A stretch of DNA of 32,260 bases. Origin: Methanosarcina sp. UBA293 (GTDB lineage: Archaea > Halobacteriota > Methanosarcinia > Methanosarcinales > Methanosarcinaceae). The stretch covers positions 23,794 through 56,053 of the forward strand of contig DALS01000007.1 in assembly GCA_002499445.1 (NCBI GenBank), in the 5' to 3' direction. The number at the start of each line of letters is the position of its first letter. The stretch's first letter is position 1. Positions 8,485 through 16,624 of this stretch are shown in pieces. A model generated the notes under the pieces. That model did no database searches. It was not told the origin of the DNA and saw nothing but the letters and a program-made list of their open reading frames with translations. A program made the translations under genes and the position numbers.

Positions 8485-8673
8485 ATGCACACAAGTCCTA
8501 TTGAAGTTCAGAAAGCTCTAAAGGATATGGATTATCCTGCAAGTAAGGAAGATCTTATTAAACATGCTAAGAAACGTGATGCCCGCAAGGAAGTAATGGA
8601 AGATCTTAAGGAGCTTCCAGAAAAGCAGTATAACAACGCTGCAGATGTCAGCAAGGAATTTAAAGGAGACTAA
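8485..8673 (+). CDS. DUF2795-like small protein, copy 3
   Basis: This 62-residue protein is very close to copy 1 (HTSPIEVQKALKDMDYP versus QTSPIEVQKALKDIDYP, and a shared YNNAADVSKEF), so copies 1 and 3 are the younger pair. It has its own ribosome site (GGAGTAGGAGGA) and a 73-bp spacer from copy 2, with a small ACCGATTTTTACCGGATTT direct repeat in that spacer. It is followed by a decayed fourth copy and two terminator-like hairpins, so it appears to end the cluster. Confidence 0.8.
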   Translation: MHTSPIEVQKALKDMDYPASKEDLIKHAKKRDARKEVMEDLKELPEKQYNNAADVSKEFKGD

Positions 8674-8701
8674 ACTGGAATGGAGGTAGAGAGGAAAATC
8701 T

Positions 8702-8742
8702 GTGCAAACCGTCCAATCGAAGTTCAGAAGACTTTTCAATAA
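8702..8742 (+). pseudogene. Relic of a fourth DUF2795 copy with a 1-nt deletion
   Basis: GTG CAA ACC then GTCCAATCGAAGTTCAGAAG matches the start of copy 1 (ATG CAA ACC AGT CCA...) except for one lost A after codon 3. Restoring it gives VQTSPIEVQK, then TFQ and a stop at 8740. An AGGTAGAGAGGA stretch upstream resembles the ribosome sites of the intact copies. Only the first 13 codons remain, so it is a remnant, not a working gene. Confidence 0.7.
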
Positions 8743-8753
8743 GGCATTAAATG

Positions 8754-8820
8754 GGGGAGTCGGTTAAAAAGCTCCCCTTTGATCCGATAAAAAAGGAGGC
8801 AAATAAATCCTCCTTTCTTT
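8754..8820 (+). terminator. Two consecutive hairpins ending the DUF2795 cluster
   Basis: GGGGAG (8754-8759) pairs with CTCCCC (8772-8777) and is followed by TTT. Then AAAGGAGG (8792-8799) pairs perfectly with CCTCCTTT (8809-8816) over a 9-nt loop and runs into a pyrimidine tract. The second hairpin is the stronger terminator candidate. Confidence 0.6.
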
Positions 8821-8906
8821 CTCCAAAAATCAACAAATTATAGGGAATTTTCGGACTATTTTTCAGATAATTCATTTAGTACTTTTTTCTGATAGTTCCT
8901 ACAGTG

Positions 8907-8950
8907 ATACTTTTAATAATACTTTTAATAATACTTTTAATAATATTTTT
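8907..8950. repeat. 12-bp tandem repeat, about 3.5 units
   Basis: ATACTTTTAATA occurs three times in perfect tandem (8907-8942) with a partial, altered fourth unit. It lies in a 530-bp AT-rich spacer (8821-9349) in which I see no gene. Confidence 0.85.
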
Positions 8951-9349
8951 CTAACAACTCCAATATGATTTTTTTGGTGATAATTTAAATTATAAGATTT
9001 TTCTGAAAATTCTTCCTTTAAAAGCTTCTTCAGTATTACTTCTAGGAATCCAATTTTTAACTGAGGTCTAACGCGAAAAAGCTATAACAATGTAAAGAAA
9101 CAACGCAACGAAAATTTAGTAGCCAATAAACACGAATTGCGGTGCATTAAGCTCGAAAAGCAAAAAACTATTGAAGTTAAATAGGCTTAATGTAGTTAAA
9201 AATAAATACCTTCATACCAGATATTAATAATTCAATTAGTTCATCGAGATCCCCAGACAAATAAGGTATTCAAATGAGGCTCTTTTTGAATTATTTGATA
9301 ATTCTCTTTGTATAGACTTTAAAGGGAAATCACATAGGGGAAAATCGTA

Positions 9350-9544
9350 ATGGAAAGAAAAGGTTCCCAGAGTAAGGAGAGGGGTTTCAGTAGAGAACGT
9401 GACTATAGTAGAGGGCCGCAAACAATGTATAAAGCAAAATGCTCAGACTGTGGCGAAGAGACAGAGGTGCCTTTCAAACCGGATCCTGATAGACCGGTTT
9501 ATTGCAGAGAGTGCTACGCAAAGCGTAAACCCAAAAGATACTGA
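9350..9544 (+). CDS. CxxC-x17-CxxC zinc-ribbon mini-protein
   Basis: This 64-residue basic protein has a charged, Ser/Arg/Gly-rich N-terminal 25 residues followed by a zinc-ribbon-like module: Cys31-x-x-Cys34, exactly 17 residues, Cys52-x-x-Cys55, with KPDPDRPVYC before the second pair. This spacing and the D-x-x-R-P-V-Y-C signature match the small CxxC-x17-CxxC family that recurs in methanosarcinas and Chloroflexi. The charged N-terminus suggests nucleic-acid contact, which is inference. ATG 9350 follows an AGGGGAAAA ribosome site. The gene stands alone, followed by T-rich sequence. Confidence 0.8.
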   Translation: MERKGSQSKERGFSRERDYSRGPQTMYKAKCSDCGEETEVPFKPDPDRPVYCRECYAKRKPKRY

Positions 9545-9654
9545 TATATTTAGTGTTAGCTTTTTAGTTTTACTTTTATTGATAATCTTCAATTGATCTG
9601 CTGAGGTTATTATTACCTCTACTTTTTCTTTTTTCTCAATTTTCGTGCCTCAGA

Positions 9655-9686
9655 ACTCATAAGAAACTAAAATTGAGTGCCTCAAA
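9655..9686 (+). repeat. Diverged direct repeat upstream of tRNA-Leu (copy 1)
   Basis: A 32-bp stretch beginning ACTCATAAGAAACTAAA recurs at 10132-10163 with three mismatches by eye. The two copies lie on either side of the intact tRNA-Leu, about 480 bp apart. Confidence 0.65.
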
Positions 9687-9944
9687 CGTCCAAATTTATG
9701 GACGCAGTTGTATGTTATTAGTTTGTCAAAGAATACTAAATGGGCTGAAAAACGGCTAAAGTTTCTTGTCAGATTCCTTGATATTTTAGCTGCAGTTAAG
9801 GAGTTATTTAGAGTAATTCAAATGAAAATTTTAGACCAAATTCTTCTATCAGAATGCGTAGTTGCTTCAAGAAGTAATGTCAAAGATGCTGGATTCAGAG
9901 ATTGACATAGAGGACTTTACTTTATTCGACAGTAAACAAGCCAG

Positions 9945-10081
9945 CATGCGAGAGTTGCCCAGCCAGGTCAAAGGCGCCAGGTTCAGAGCCTGGTCTCGTA
10001 GGAGTTCGTGCGTTCGAATCGCACCTCTCGCACTCTTTATTTTTTTCATGTAATCAATAGTAATCGATAGATTTTTTCTTT
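9945..10081. repeat. Left copy of the tRNA-containing direct repeat (attL-like)
   Basis: 137 bp covering the whole tRNA-Leu and about 50 bp of 3' flank, including CAATAGTAATCGATAGATT. It recurs at 21921-22056 with about eight differences. The pair brackets roughly 12 kb of accessory genes. Whole-tRNA duplication with flank is longer than a usual integrase core, so segmental duplication is an alternative. Confidence 0.75.
9948..10032 (+). tRNA. tRNA-Leu (anticodon CAG)
   Basis: An 85-nt class II tRNA. The acceptor stem GCGAGAG/CTCTCGC is a perfect 7 bp with discriminator A. The D-arm (GCC/GGC) contains CCAGGTC. The anticodon arm is CCAGG-TTCAGAG-CCTGG with anticodon CAG. There is a variable arm with CTC/GAG, and the T-arm GTGCG-TTCGAAT-CGCAC is perfect. 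CCA is not encoded. A weak TATA-like box (TTTACTTTAT) lies about 28 bp upstream and a T-rich terminator (CTTTATTTTTTTC) directly downstream. It serves CUG codons. Confidence 0.95.
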
Positions 10082-10131
10082 GCTTCCGTTCATGTTATTA
10101 ATCTTCGGGACTTAATTTTTCAGATGTATGG

Positions 10132-10163
10132 ACTCATAAGAAACTAAATTTGAGCGCCTTAAA
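10132..10163 (+). repeat. Diverged direct repeat downstream of tRNA-Leu (copy 2)
   Basis: Counterpart of 9655-9686 (29 of 32 positions equal by eye). A third, weaker resemblance (GGACTTAAGAAACAAA) lies near 10364. The remaining sequence to 10881 holds no gene I can support. Confidence 0.6.
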
Positions 10164-10881
10164 TATCTAAATTTTGCAATAGATGTGGACTTAGAAGTAT
10201 ACCAAAGTGTGCCAAAAAACCTAAAATTGGCTAAACTTTTTCGTTGTATTTTTTTAGATTTAATTTTCAATTAGCAAGTTTGCTGAGAGAAATTTAGAGA
10301 AAAGTGTTGTATCAAATTTCTCATAAAAAACATAGTTGCAGCAACATGAATATCTAAGGTGACGGACTTAAGAAACAAAATGTTGGCTAAAAAAACATGT
10401 TGAAGAAATCCCAAGTAGAAGGGAAAAGCAAAGAAGTATAAGAGTAGAAAAGGTGAAAGACTAATGGAAATGCAATCTTATATTTGCTACCTTTTGACTT
10501 AGTTTCTAGTCGCGCAGTGGATCTTAATCCTTCTGATCTACTAACATTAAGGCTATAGAGTGGATAAGTATTGAGATAATTGATTTATGTATTCATATAC
10601 AGAATCAATTTTGTTGAGTGAAATAAGGCATCTAGCACTACATCTAGTTTAGAATTCTCTGGATCCTGTATCTGTCTTGCTCAGATCCGTGTTAAGGAAA
10701 GAAGTTATTCAAACACCTCTGGACGGCTTGCTAAAGGAGTATATGAGTATGTTCATAAAAATGAATTTGCATTTAGAGAGTATGAGTATCATTTAAAAAG
10801 CTCTGGATCTTTCCAGAAACATCAACACAATTATAAAATTACTATTTTGCCGGCTACTATCTTAGATTGGAGGAGTAAGTC
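10164..10881. other. Gene-free spacer before the PLD gene
   Basis: About 720 bp. An open frame runs from 10622 into the PLD gene in a different frame and reads protein-like in places (RLAKGVYEYVHKNEFAF), but it has no start codon in frame and no homologue I recognise. It might be a gene remnant. A ribosome site (TTGGAGGAG, 10867-10875) serves the next gene. Confidence 0.35.
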
Positions 10882-12384
10882 TTGCCCACACTTGACGATC
10901 TTCGTAATAAATGGTTTATAAAATTTGATTCATCTAATTCATCTTTCCCACCAGTGTCTCGTCATATGGGTACCAATGTAAGCAACTATACGGATGGGAA
11001 TAGAGTAGTCCCTATCATTGATGGCCAAAATTATATGAAAATCTGGCACGACTCAATTCGAAACATGATCGGGAAATCAAACTGTGAAATTTATCATTCT
11101 GCGTGGAGACAGGAAGCTGTACGAACCCTAGGGAATTCCATACCAAGCTCAGGCGCTTTAGTAACTCTTAAAGATGCACAAAACGGTGGAGTAACTCTCT
11201 ATCTGCTATTTTGTAGAAATTTATCTACATATACTTTTAATGCTAGAAGTGTAATTTGGCTAAGAACTCGTGGAGTCTGGAGAGCATGTCTAGATAATCG
11301 ATTTCCTCCTAGCGGTAGCAATCACCAAAAATTTGTCTGCTTGAAGGATCCCTCAGCTACTAAGGCAATGATGGGATCAATAGACATCTCGATACCTCGC
11401 TGGGATACCACATTACATCTACATGTTGATCCCAATAGAGATCCTGCAGCAAAACCAACCCACGACGTTGGTATCGTAATTGAGGGGCCAGCTGTAGCTG
11501 ATTTAGAATGGTCCTTCCGCGAACGCTGGAACGACTCAACACGAACATTAGGATTAAAGCCACTTATTCCACCGCTACCTAAGATCAATACTCCTGTATC
11601 TTCTCTTGGAAGCGTAGGTACACATTCTGTTCAAGTACTGCATACCTATGGTATAACAAGTACGTTTTTTGGATACTCGTGGTCTCCTGCGGGGGAGTTT
11701 ACAATATGGGCCTCGTATCTCGGCGCTATTAAAACAGCGAACAATTATATTTATATAGAGGATCAATTTTTTCTCCCATTTGGTGACCCAACACTTCTTA
11801 AGGGGCAAACTGCTGATACTGACATAATTTATCAACTTGGAGAAGCAATCAAAAGAGGCGTTAAAGTTGCTGTTCTAGTTCCTAGTGATATTGAGGATAG
11901 TGGCATTGTGAGTATAATACGCCCCTATCAAAAGTATCAGCGAAATATTGGTATTAACTACCTTGCTACGATTGCTGCGTCCCATCCGGGAGATTTTGTG
12001 ATTGCTTCACTCCACAATGGTGTATCGCCTATCTACGTACATTCTAAAATTATGATTTGCGATGATGAATTTGTATTAGTCGGGTCAGCTAATATATGCC
12101 AACGGAGCATGACTCATGACAGTGAAATCCATGCGGGAATCGTAGACTCAGTCAACCAGTTTGCTAGTGAGCTAAGGAAGACACTTTGGTCAGGACATTT
12201 ACAACGCCCACCATCTGAACTTGAGGATCCAATTACATCATATGAAATCTTTAAGAAAGATGCACTGTCAAATCATGGTAGGCTACGTTCTTACCCTATT
12301 ACTCGACCGAGTAAACCTCCTCTAAGCCATGAACGGATAATGCGCAATCTTGTGGATCCATATGCAGGTCCACCAAGAGTCTAA
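10882..12384 (+). CDS. Phospholipase D-superfamily protein (two HKD motifs, first one atypical)
   Basis: The 500-residue protein is assigned to the PLD superfamily by its second HKD motif, VHSKIMICDDEFVLVGSAN (His387, Lys389, Asp394) followed by QRSM, which is canonical. The first motif (His148-Gln-Lys150, Asp156, then MGSID) has five instead of four residues between Lys and Asp and lacks Asn after GS, so it is atypical. The long form with IEDQFF before the second motif resembles eukaryotic-type PLDs. It has no signal peptide and is probably cytosolic; the substrate could be phospholipid or nucleic acid. The start is TTG 10882, behind GGAGGAG at 7-8 bp. It is the first gene inside the tRNA-bounded island. 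PLD-fold nucleases occur in defence systems (for example DrmC of DISARM), but no partner is adjacent here. Confidence 0.8.
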   Translation: MPTLDDLRNKWFIKFDSSNSSFPPVSRHMGTNVSNYTDGNRVVPIIDGQNYMKIWHDSIRNMIGKSNCEIYHSAWRQEAVRTLGNSIPSSGALVTLKDAQNGGVTLYLLFCRNLSTYTFNARSVIWLRTRGVWRACLDNRFPPSGSNHQKFVCLKDPSATKAMMGSIDISIPRWDTTLHLHVDPNRDPAAKPTHDVGIVIEGPAVADLEWSFRERWNDSTRTLGLKPLIPPLPKINTPVSSLGSVGTHSVQVLHTYGITSTFFGYSWSPAGEFTIWASYLGAIKTANNYIYIEDQFFLPFGDPTLLKGQTADTDIIYQLGEAIKRGVKVAVLVPSDIEDSGIVSIIRPYQKYQRNIGINYLATIAASHPGDFVIASLHNGVSPIYVHSKIMICDDEFVLVGSANICQRSMTHDSEIHAGIVDSVNQFASELRKTLWSGHLQRPPSELEDPITSYEIFKKDALSNHGRLRSYPITRPSKPPLSHERIMRNLVDPYAGPPRV

Positions 12385-13176
12385 GATGAGAACATATAAT
12401 AGAACTGTAAATTTACTGCTCATTTGAACCTTTAAAACAGAATCATTCCTCTTGATAGATTCATTCCAGCTGAAGATTTATTTCAATCTCTCAATCGTAT
12501 ACGCGTTGTACGTTATGACAAGAAGTTTTAGATATTGTGTTAAGTACTCGATTCGAAATAGACCTTAACATTACTCCCAAGCCTGTTTTTGAACTTCCAA
12601 GGCTGGTGAATTTTCTATAATTACAGCTATCAGCCAATGCTTCAGCGGAAGGGTTACACACAATTTTATATGACATGAGGGGGTGTCATCTGACGTTTAT
12701 CCTAAACGGTTGGTGTAGAAGTATAATTTGAAATATAACATGAGATATTACTAAAATTCCTATTAAATCCTCTTAAATAATAGAATTTGATAGCCAATTA
12801 ATTAAGCATCGACAAATGAATCGGTAGAAAGAAGTTTACTACTGTTCCTGTTATTTTGATTTAGGTCAGATTCTAAAGCCTATAGCCTCTTAACTAAGCT
12901 CTTTTATTTGAGATTCAAAATTCTTAATGTGAGTTATAATGACTTCAGGGTTTGAAGCACATGGTGAAGACCTCTTCACCTTTCATCAAGGAAAAAATGA
13001 TTCATTTTATATCCCATTTTCTTCAGAATAAAGGAATATTGCGTAGCTTTAACAGGTCAATCTGAATAGTTACAAAAAGAAACCATTTTAAGCTTTATTG
13101 TATACAAACTTATTATGCCTGATAATTGATAGACCAAGGACAGATTCATAACCTATCTTTGACAGTTAAGTAAAAA
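12385..13176. other. Spacer with a possible decayed gene
   Basis: No intact gene. Between 12451 and about 12730 the plus strand reads protein-like in two frames broken by stops: DRFIPAEDLFQSLNRI in frame up to a stop at 12529, then from 12531 RFEIDLNITPKPVFEL and, after another stop, LSANASAEGLHTILYDM. This is compatible with a frameshifted relic, but I do not recognise the family. An antisense ORF overlaps and is not convincing. The remainder is AT-rich. Confidence 0.25.
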
Positions 13177-13230
13177 CTATGCTCTTGGGTATATTTGGTC
13201 GGCCAAATGCAAACAAAACTAAGAGCATAG
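13177..13230. promoter_or_regulatory. Nested perfect inverted repeat upstream of the DHH/CorA-like gene
   Basis: CTATGCTCTT (13177-13186) and AAGAGCATAG (13221-13230) are perfect 10-bp arms. Inside them lies a second hairpin, ATTTGG-TCGG-CCAAAT (13193-13208). The element ends 74 bp before the start at 13305. It could be an operator or cruciform, a leader RNA structure, or a recombination or replication site. No T-run follows on the plus strand, which argues against a simple terminator. Confidence 0.6.
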
Positions 13231-13304
13231 AAATCACTCCTAATGACAATATATGCTTTCCTACCGGAACAGTAACTATGAGGTAGAATTTAGTAGGGAT
13301 AGAA

Positions 13305-15749
13305 ATGAACATTACCTATAAATTTATCCCACAGGGCCAAAGCTATAGACCTGAGAATAAAAATGAAGTGGTGCTGGATGTTGGAGGTCTTAATCAAGGA
13401 CTTTCATTTGACCATCATTTTCCCAATAGTCCTGAAGATTGTACACCAAAACTAGTATTTAATAACAGTGACAGACTAAATGAATTAAAAGAGGATGTCA
13501 AGGATGTTACAATAGTCATTCATAATGATCCTGATTTTGGTTGTTCCTGTTCGGCTTGGCTAGTTAAAAATTACTTAAACGATAACGCTTTTCCTGAAGG
13601 CGCTGAATGGGTGGTCCAATATGCATCTTTGGTTGACTCCGGAAAATTAAAAATAAATGATGAATATCTTCTGGTACCCTCTACTGCAATGTATGCTTTC
13701 TACGGACTGATAGAGAAGAAAATTAAAGATAATGAAATAAAAGGAAATGATAAGAACAAATGGATTCTAGATCGAGCGTTCGATTTGTTAAGTTGGTGCG
13801 CAAAAAAATTGTCTAGGATTGATATTAAGGATTATAAGAATATTGATGATAATAGTATATTTGACTTGATGATCGAATCTCACAAATTTGATATGGAATA
13901 CGAACTATTAAAGGAAGACAAGCCAATATATGAAAGTGAGCTTTTGGATAAAAGCATTTGTCAATCTATCGAAGATTTTAAGCTTTTCAATCGGGAAAAT
14001 TCTATAGAGAGAGTAAAAGCGCTAATATACTATCGGCCACCTAAATCATCTCTAACTAAATATTGGGCAAGAAATGATGGTTATATATTTACGTTAATTC
14101 CTCAGATCTGTGATAAACAATGGGATAATGCTATATGGAAACCCACCGGTTTTTCCGGAAAGCCCAATCGGGTTATTATGTCGGTGCCGCCTGATTCAAA
14201 TTATAATCTGCAAACTTTAGCCATTCAGCTTGAGCGGGCTGAATGCGAATTTGAAAGAAGGATTCTGGGAGACGTAGCAGAACTTAAGCGGACAAGAACC
14301 GTTGTCAGAAATGGATATGAAAATGAAAAGTGGGTTACAAACATCGACCCATGGTATGATGGTAGCTCATTCAATTATACGATTGCTGACTCGCCTTCCA
14401 GTTTGAGCGTACTTAATGTTGAGAAAATTACATCTGTGGCAAAGAGCTTTACAGAGAAGGATGTTACAAATGTTCAAATCAAGATAATTTACCCTATTAT
14501 TTTGGAAGCCGATAAAAAATTCAGAGATGATTTCTGGAAATGCTATTTTAACGAGAACAACAGTAGTCAGAAGAATAAGAGGAATACTTGGATTCCGATA
14601 AAAGAGGTGTCCTCCAATAATGGAGTTCCAGAGAATGTATATTTATTTGATTATGCTAAGAAACTGCTTAATCTTGATGGGGTAATGAATGGAGCAACAA
14701 AGACCGGAGCATCGTGGTATCAGAACAACAATAAATTTGTTATAAATGTTACCGAAAACAAAGACATAAAAGAGTATGCTGTGATTAGTTCAAATGGTAT
14801 GGAAAACAAAACTTCGTCTTATGAGATTAGTAATTCAAAAATGGTTTGTTTTCCTTCAAAAATAGCCTTTTTAATTTTATCGGTTGATATAGATGGTATA
14901 AACGTATCATCAGATATACCGGCTATACTCAGGGGAATAAGCTGTAATTTTGAAAATGATCTAAAAGCGTTTTTTGATATTAACCAATTGGATTTGAAGG
15001 ACCCTGTTTATCTAATCTTTGCGGAATTTAACAGAGACAAGTTTATTAACATCGATATCGGTCATGATGTATTTGCTATATGTTCTTTTATGGATGAAAC
15101 TGTTCCACTGACCGATGGCTCAAACGAAAAAACATTGATGGAGAACATGCTTCTTAGAGTAAATGCGGGAACGATTTTTGGTTTCTCCAGAAACTGTTCT
15201 GTACTGGTTGCAATGAGTACACAAAAGTCGAATGAACCCCAATTTATTAAAGCTTATATAGACAATTTGAATGGACAATGGCTTTATGAATGGATATTAG
15301 CCATGCATCAGCATTGGAAAATGGTCGGCATGAAGACCAGATTAGGTACGTCGGATATATATAAAAGAGACAACTTATCAAAATTACGTTCTGAATTGGT
15401 GGAATTTACAGCCAATGCGTGCTTTACTCAGGTTACAGGTGAGCCAATTGGAGCAGAGTTATACAACAGGTGGAAGCAACTTCTGACGCTGGATGATTTG
15501 AATAAAGAAGTGAGCGCACAAATCATGTCACTTGATGAAAACTCAAGATTAGCGTTTCAGAGTAAAGTCACAGTTATAACATTTCTTTTTTTCCCTTTGA
15601 CTGCTATCCTCAGCACAATAGATGTTTTTCATTTAAATCCAATTGATGCCAGTTTATCGGGTAAAATATTAAGTCTGACTGCCGTCTTTGGAGTTAGCGG
15701 ATTATTATCAATGCTCCTATTGCTTAGCATCAGTATGAGAAGAACGTGA
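13305..15749 (+). CDS. DHH/MYG1-like N-terminus fused to CorA-like membrane tail (candidate membrane effector)
   Basis: An 814-residue protein that I cannot assign to a named family. Near the N-terminus LDVGG (24-28) and FDHHFP (35-40) resemble the MYG1/DHH phosphoesterase pattern DVGG...FDHH. HNDPDFGCSCSA (73-84) resembles the DHH-superfamily metal motif HxDPDGxxSA, followed by Asp111. The DHH triad comes before the DxD motif, the reverse of most DHH enzymes. The long middle contains DPWYDG...YTIADSPSSLSVL near 355-385. The C-terminus has two membrane helices (about 755-773 and 787-808) ending in Arg-Arg; the first, ITFLFFPLTAILSTIDVF, looks like CorA TM1 with PLT kept but the GMN signature missing. 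ATG 13305 has a weak TAGGGAT ribosome site. It lies alone in the island. A nucleotide-hydrolase or sensor coupled to a membrane pore is inference. Confidence 0.6.
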   Translation: MNITYKFIPQGQSYRPENKNEVVLDVGGLNQGLSFDHHFPNSPEDCTPKLVFNNSDRLNELKEDVKDVTIVIHNDPDFGCSCSAWLVKNYLNDNAFPEGAEWVVQYASLVDSGKLKINDEYLLVPSTAMYAFYGLIEKKIKDNEIKGNDKNKWILDRAFDLLSWCAKKLSRIDIKDYKNIDDNSIFDLMIESHKFDMEYELLKEDKPIYESELLDKSICQSIEDFKLFNRENSIERVKALIYYRPPKSSLTKYWARNDGYIFTLIPQICDKQWDNAIWKPTGFSGKPNRVIMSVPPDSNYNLQTLAIQLERAECEFERRILGDVAELKRTRTVVRNGYENEKWVTNIDPWYDGSSFNYTIADSPSSLSVLNVEKITSVAKSFTEKDVTNVQIKIIYPIILEADKKFRDDFWKCYFNENNSSQKNKRNTWIPIKEVSSNNGVPENVYLFDYAKKLLNLDGVMNGATKTGASWYQNNNKFVINVTENKDIKEYAVISSNGMENKTSSYEISNSKMVCFPSKIAFLILSVDIDGINVSSDIPAILRGISCNFENDLKAFFDINQLDLKDPVYLIFAEFNRDKFINIDIGHDVFAICSFMDETVPLTDGSNEKTLMENMLLRVNAGTIFGFSRNCSVLVAMSTQKSNEPQFIKAYIDNLNGQWLYEWILAMHQHWKMVGMKTRLGTSDIYKRDNLSKLRSELVEFTANACFTQVTGEPIGAELYNRWKQLLTLDDLNKEVSAQIMSLDENSRLAFQSKVTVITFLFFPLTAILSTIDVFHLNPIDASLSGKILSLTAVFGVSGLLSMLLLLSISMRRT

Positions 15750-15762
15750 TGAACATATTGAT

Positions 15763-15792
15763 CTGAAACTCTGGAGCTATAAGGAGTTTCAG
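15763..15792 (+). terminator. Perfect 9-bp hairpin after the DHH/CorA-like gene
   Basis: CTGAAACTC (15763-15771) pairs with GAGTTTCAG (15784-15792) over a 12-nt loop, 13 bp after the stop codon, followed by a pyrimidine-rich tract (TCCTCTATTTATCTCTTCTTC). It probably ends transcription, which makes co-transcription with the NACHT gene unlikely. Confidence 0.6.
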
Positions 15793-15918
15793 TCCTCTAT
15801 TTATCTCTTCTTCGGATAAGGCTTGTAACTCTTCTTTTCGTTTATCCCATAGTTTACAGTTGTCCACACTAAAGTTCAAAAACAAAATAAGTCAACTGTT
15901 GTGATTCATACTTACATA

Positions 15919-16048
15919 GAGTTCATCCCAAAACAAGTTTCACTTTCTACATTATTAATAATTTATTGATAATTTCATAACCGGAGATACTATTGGTTAT
16001 TGGAAATTTAAAATTCGGAGACTCAGTTTTGAGTTTTGGGATCAGTTT
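15919..16048. mobile_element. MITE-like element A (diverged)
   Basis: Ends GAGTTCATCCCAAAAC and, inverted, AAACTGATCCCAAAAC share the ATCCCAAAAC core. The interior of about 100 bp is non-coding and contains TTTATTGATAAT...CGGAGATACT, which resembles the interior of the better-preserved element at 31272-31414. No transposase is present, so it would need a full-length relative elsewhere. The rest of the gene-free stretch 15793-16624 is AT-rich without other clear features. Confidence 0.55.
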
Positions 16049-16624
16049 ATAGGAATACTTTAAATCTCCTTTTGAGCTAGTACCGAACTAATTTTTAAAA
16101 ATTACTCAAGTTTTCCCTCTTCTAATTCTCTGATAACATAAGTAGATTTCACAAGAAGAAATATACTCAGAAGGACAATATTTATAGCAGCCACTGATTT
16201 TTGGAGTAGCGTTCTGCCTCTCTTTGTAAGTATTTTCCTATATAATCAAAAATCAAAAACATTTAATAGTCGGATGACAATTTCCATTTATGCTTCCTAA
16301 GGAGGATTGAATAACCTCTTCAATAAAATTTAAGGTTTTTTATGATTTTGATTATAATTTATTCAACAAATAGAATACTTAGTAGTGTCGCGAATTTGCT
16401 GTAAATTCTAAGTCAAGTTTTTGTATACTGTAAGAAAAATTGATCTATTGATATCGAATTTTCAGTTCAAAAACTTTTCAAAATTTGTAATTTTACAGAG
16501 AATTAGGCACACTGACATATACTTTTTTGAAAGAACCATTATTCACCTTAATAATTAATGAAAAAACAAGAAATAATCTCTGATTTGCTAGTGAGTTTAA
16601 GAGGACCCTAAGGAGATTGTAATT

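Noticed and set aside
9862..10053. ORF of 63 codons on plus and 60 on minus
   Set aside because: Both run through the tRNA-Leu and have no family resemblance.
10622..10921. Open frame of about 98 codons before and into the PLD gene
   Set aside because: No start codon in frame, and it overlaps the PLD start; kept only as a possible relic.
12491..12676. Minus-strand ORF of 61 codons
   Set aside because: No ribosome site or recognisable family, and it overlaps plus-strand protein-like fragments.
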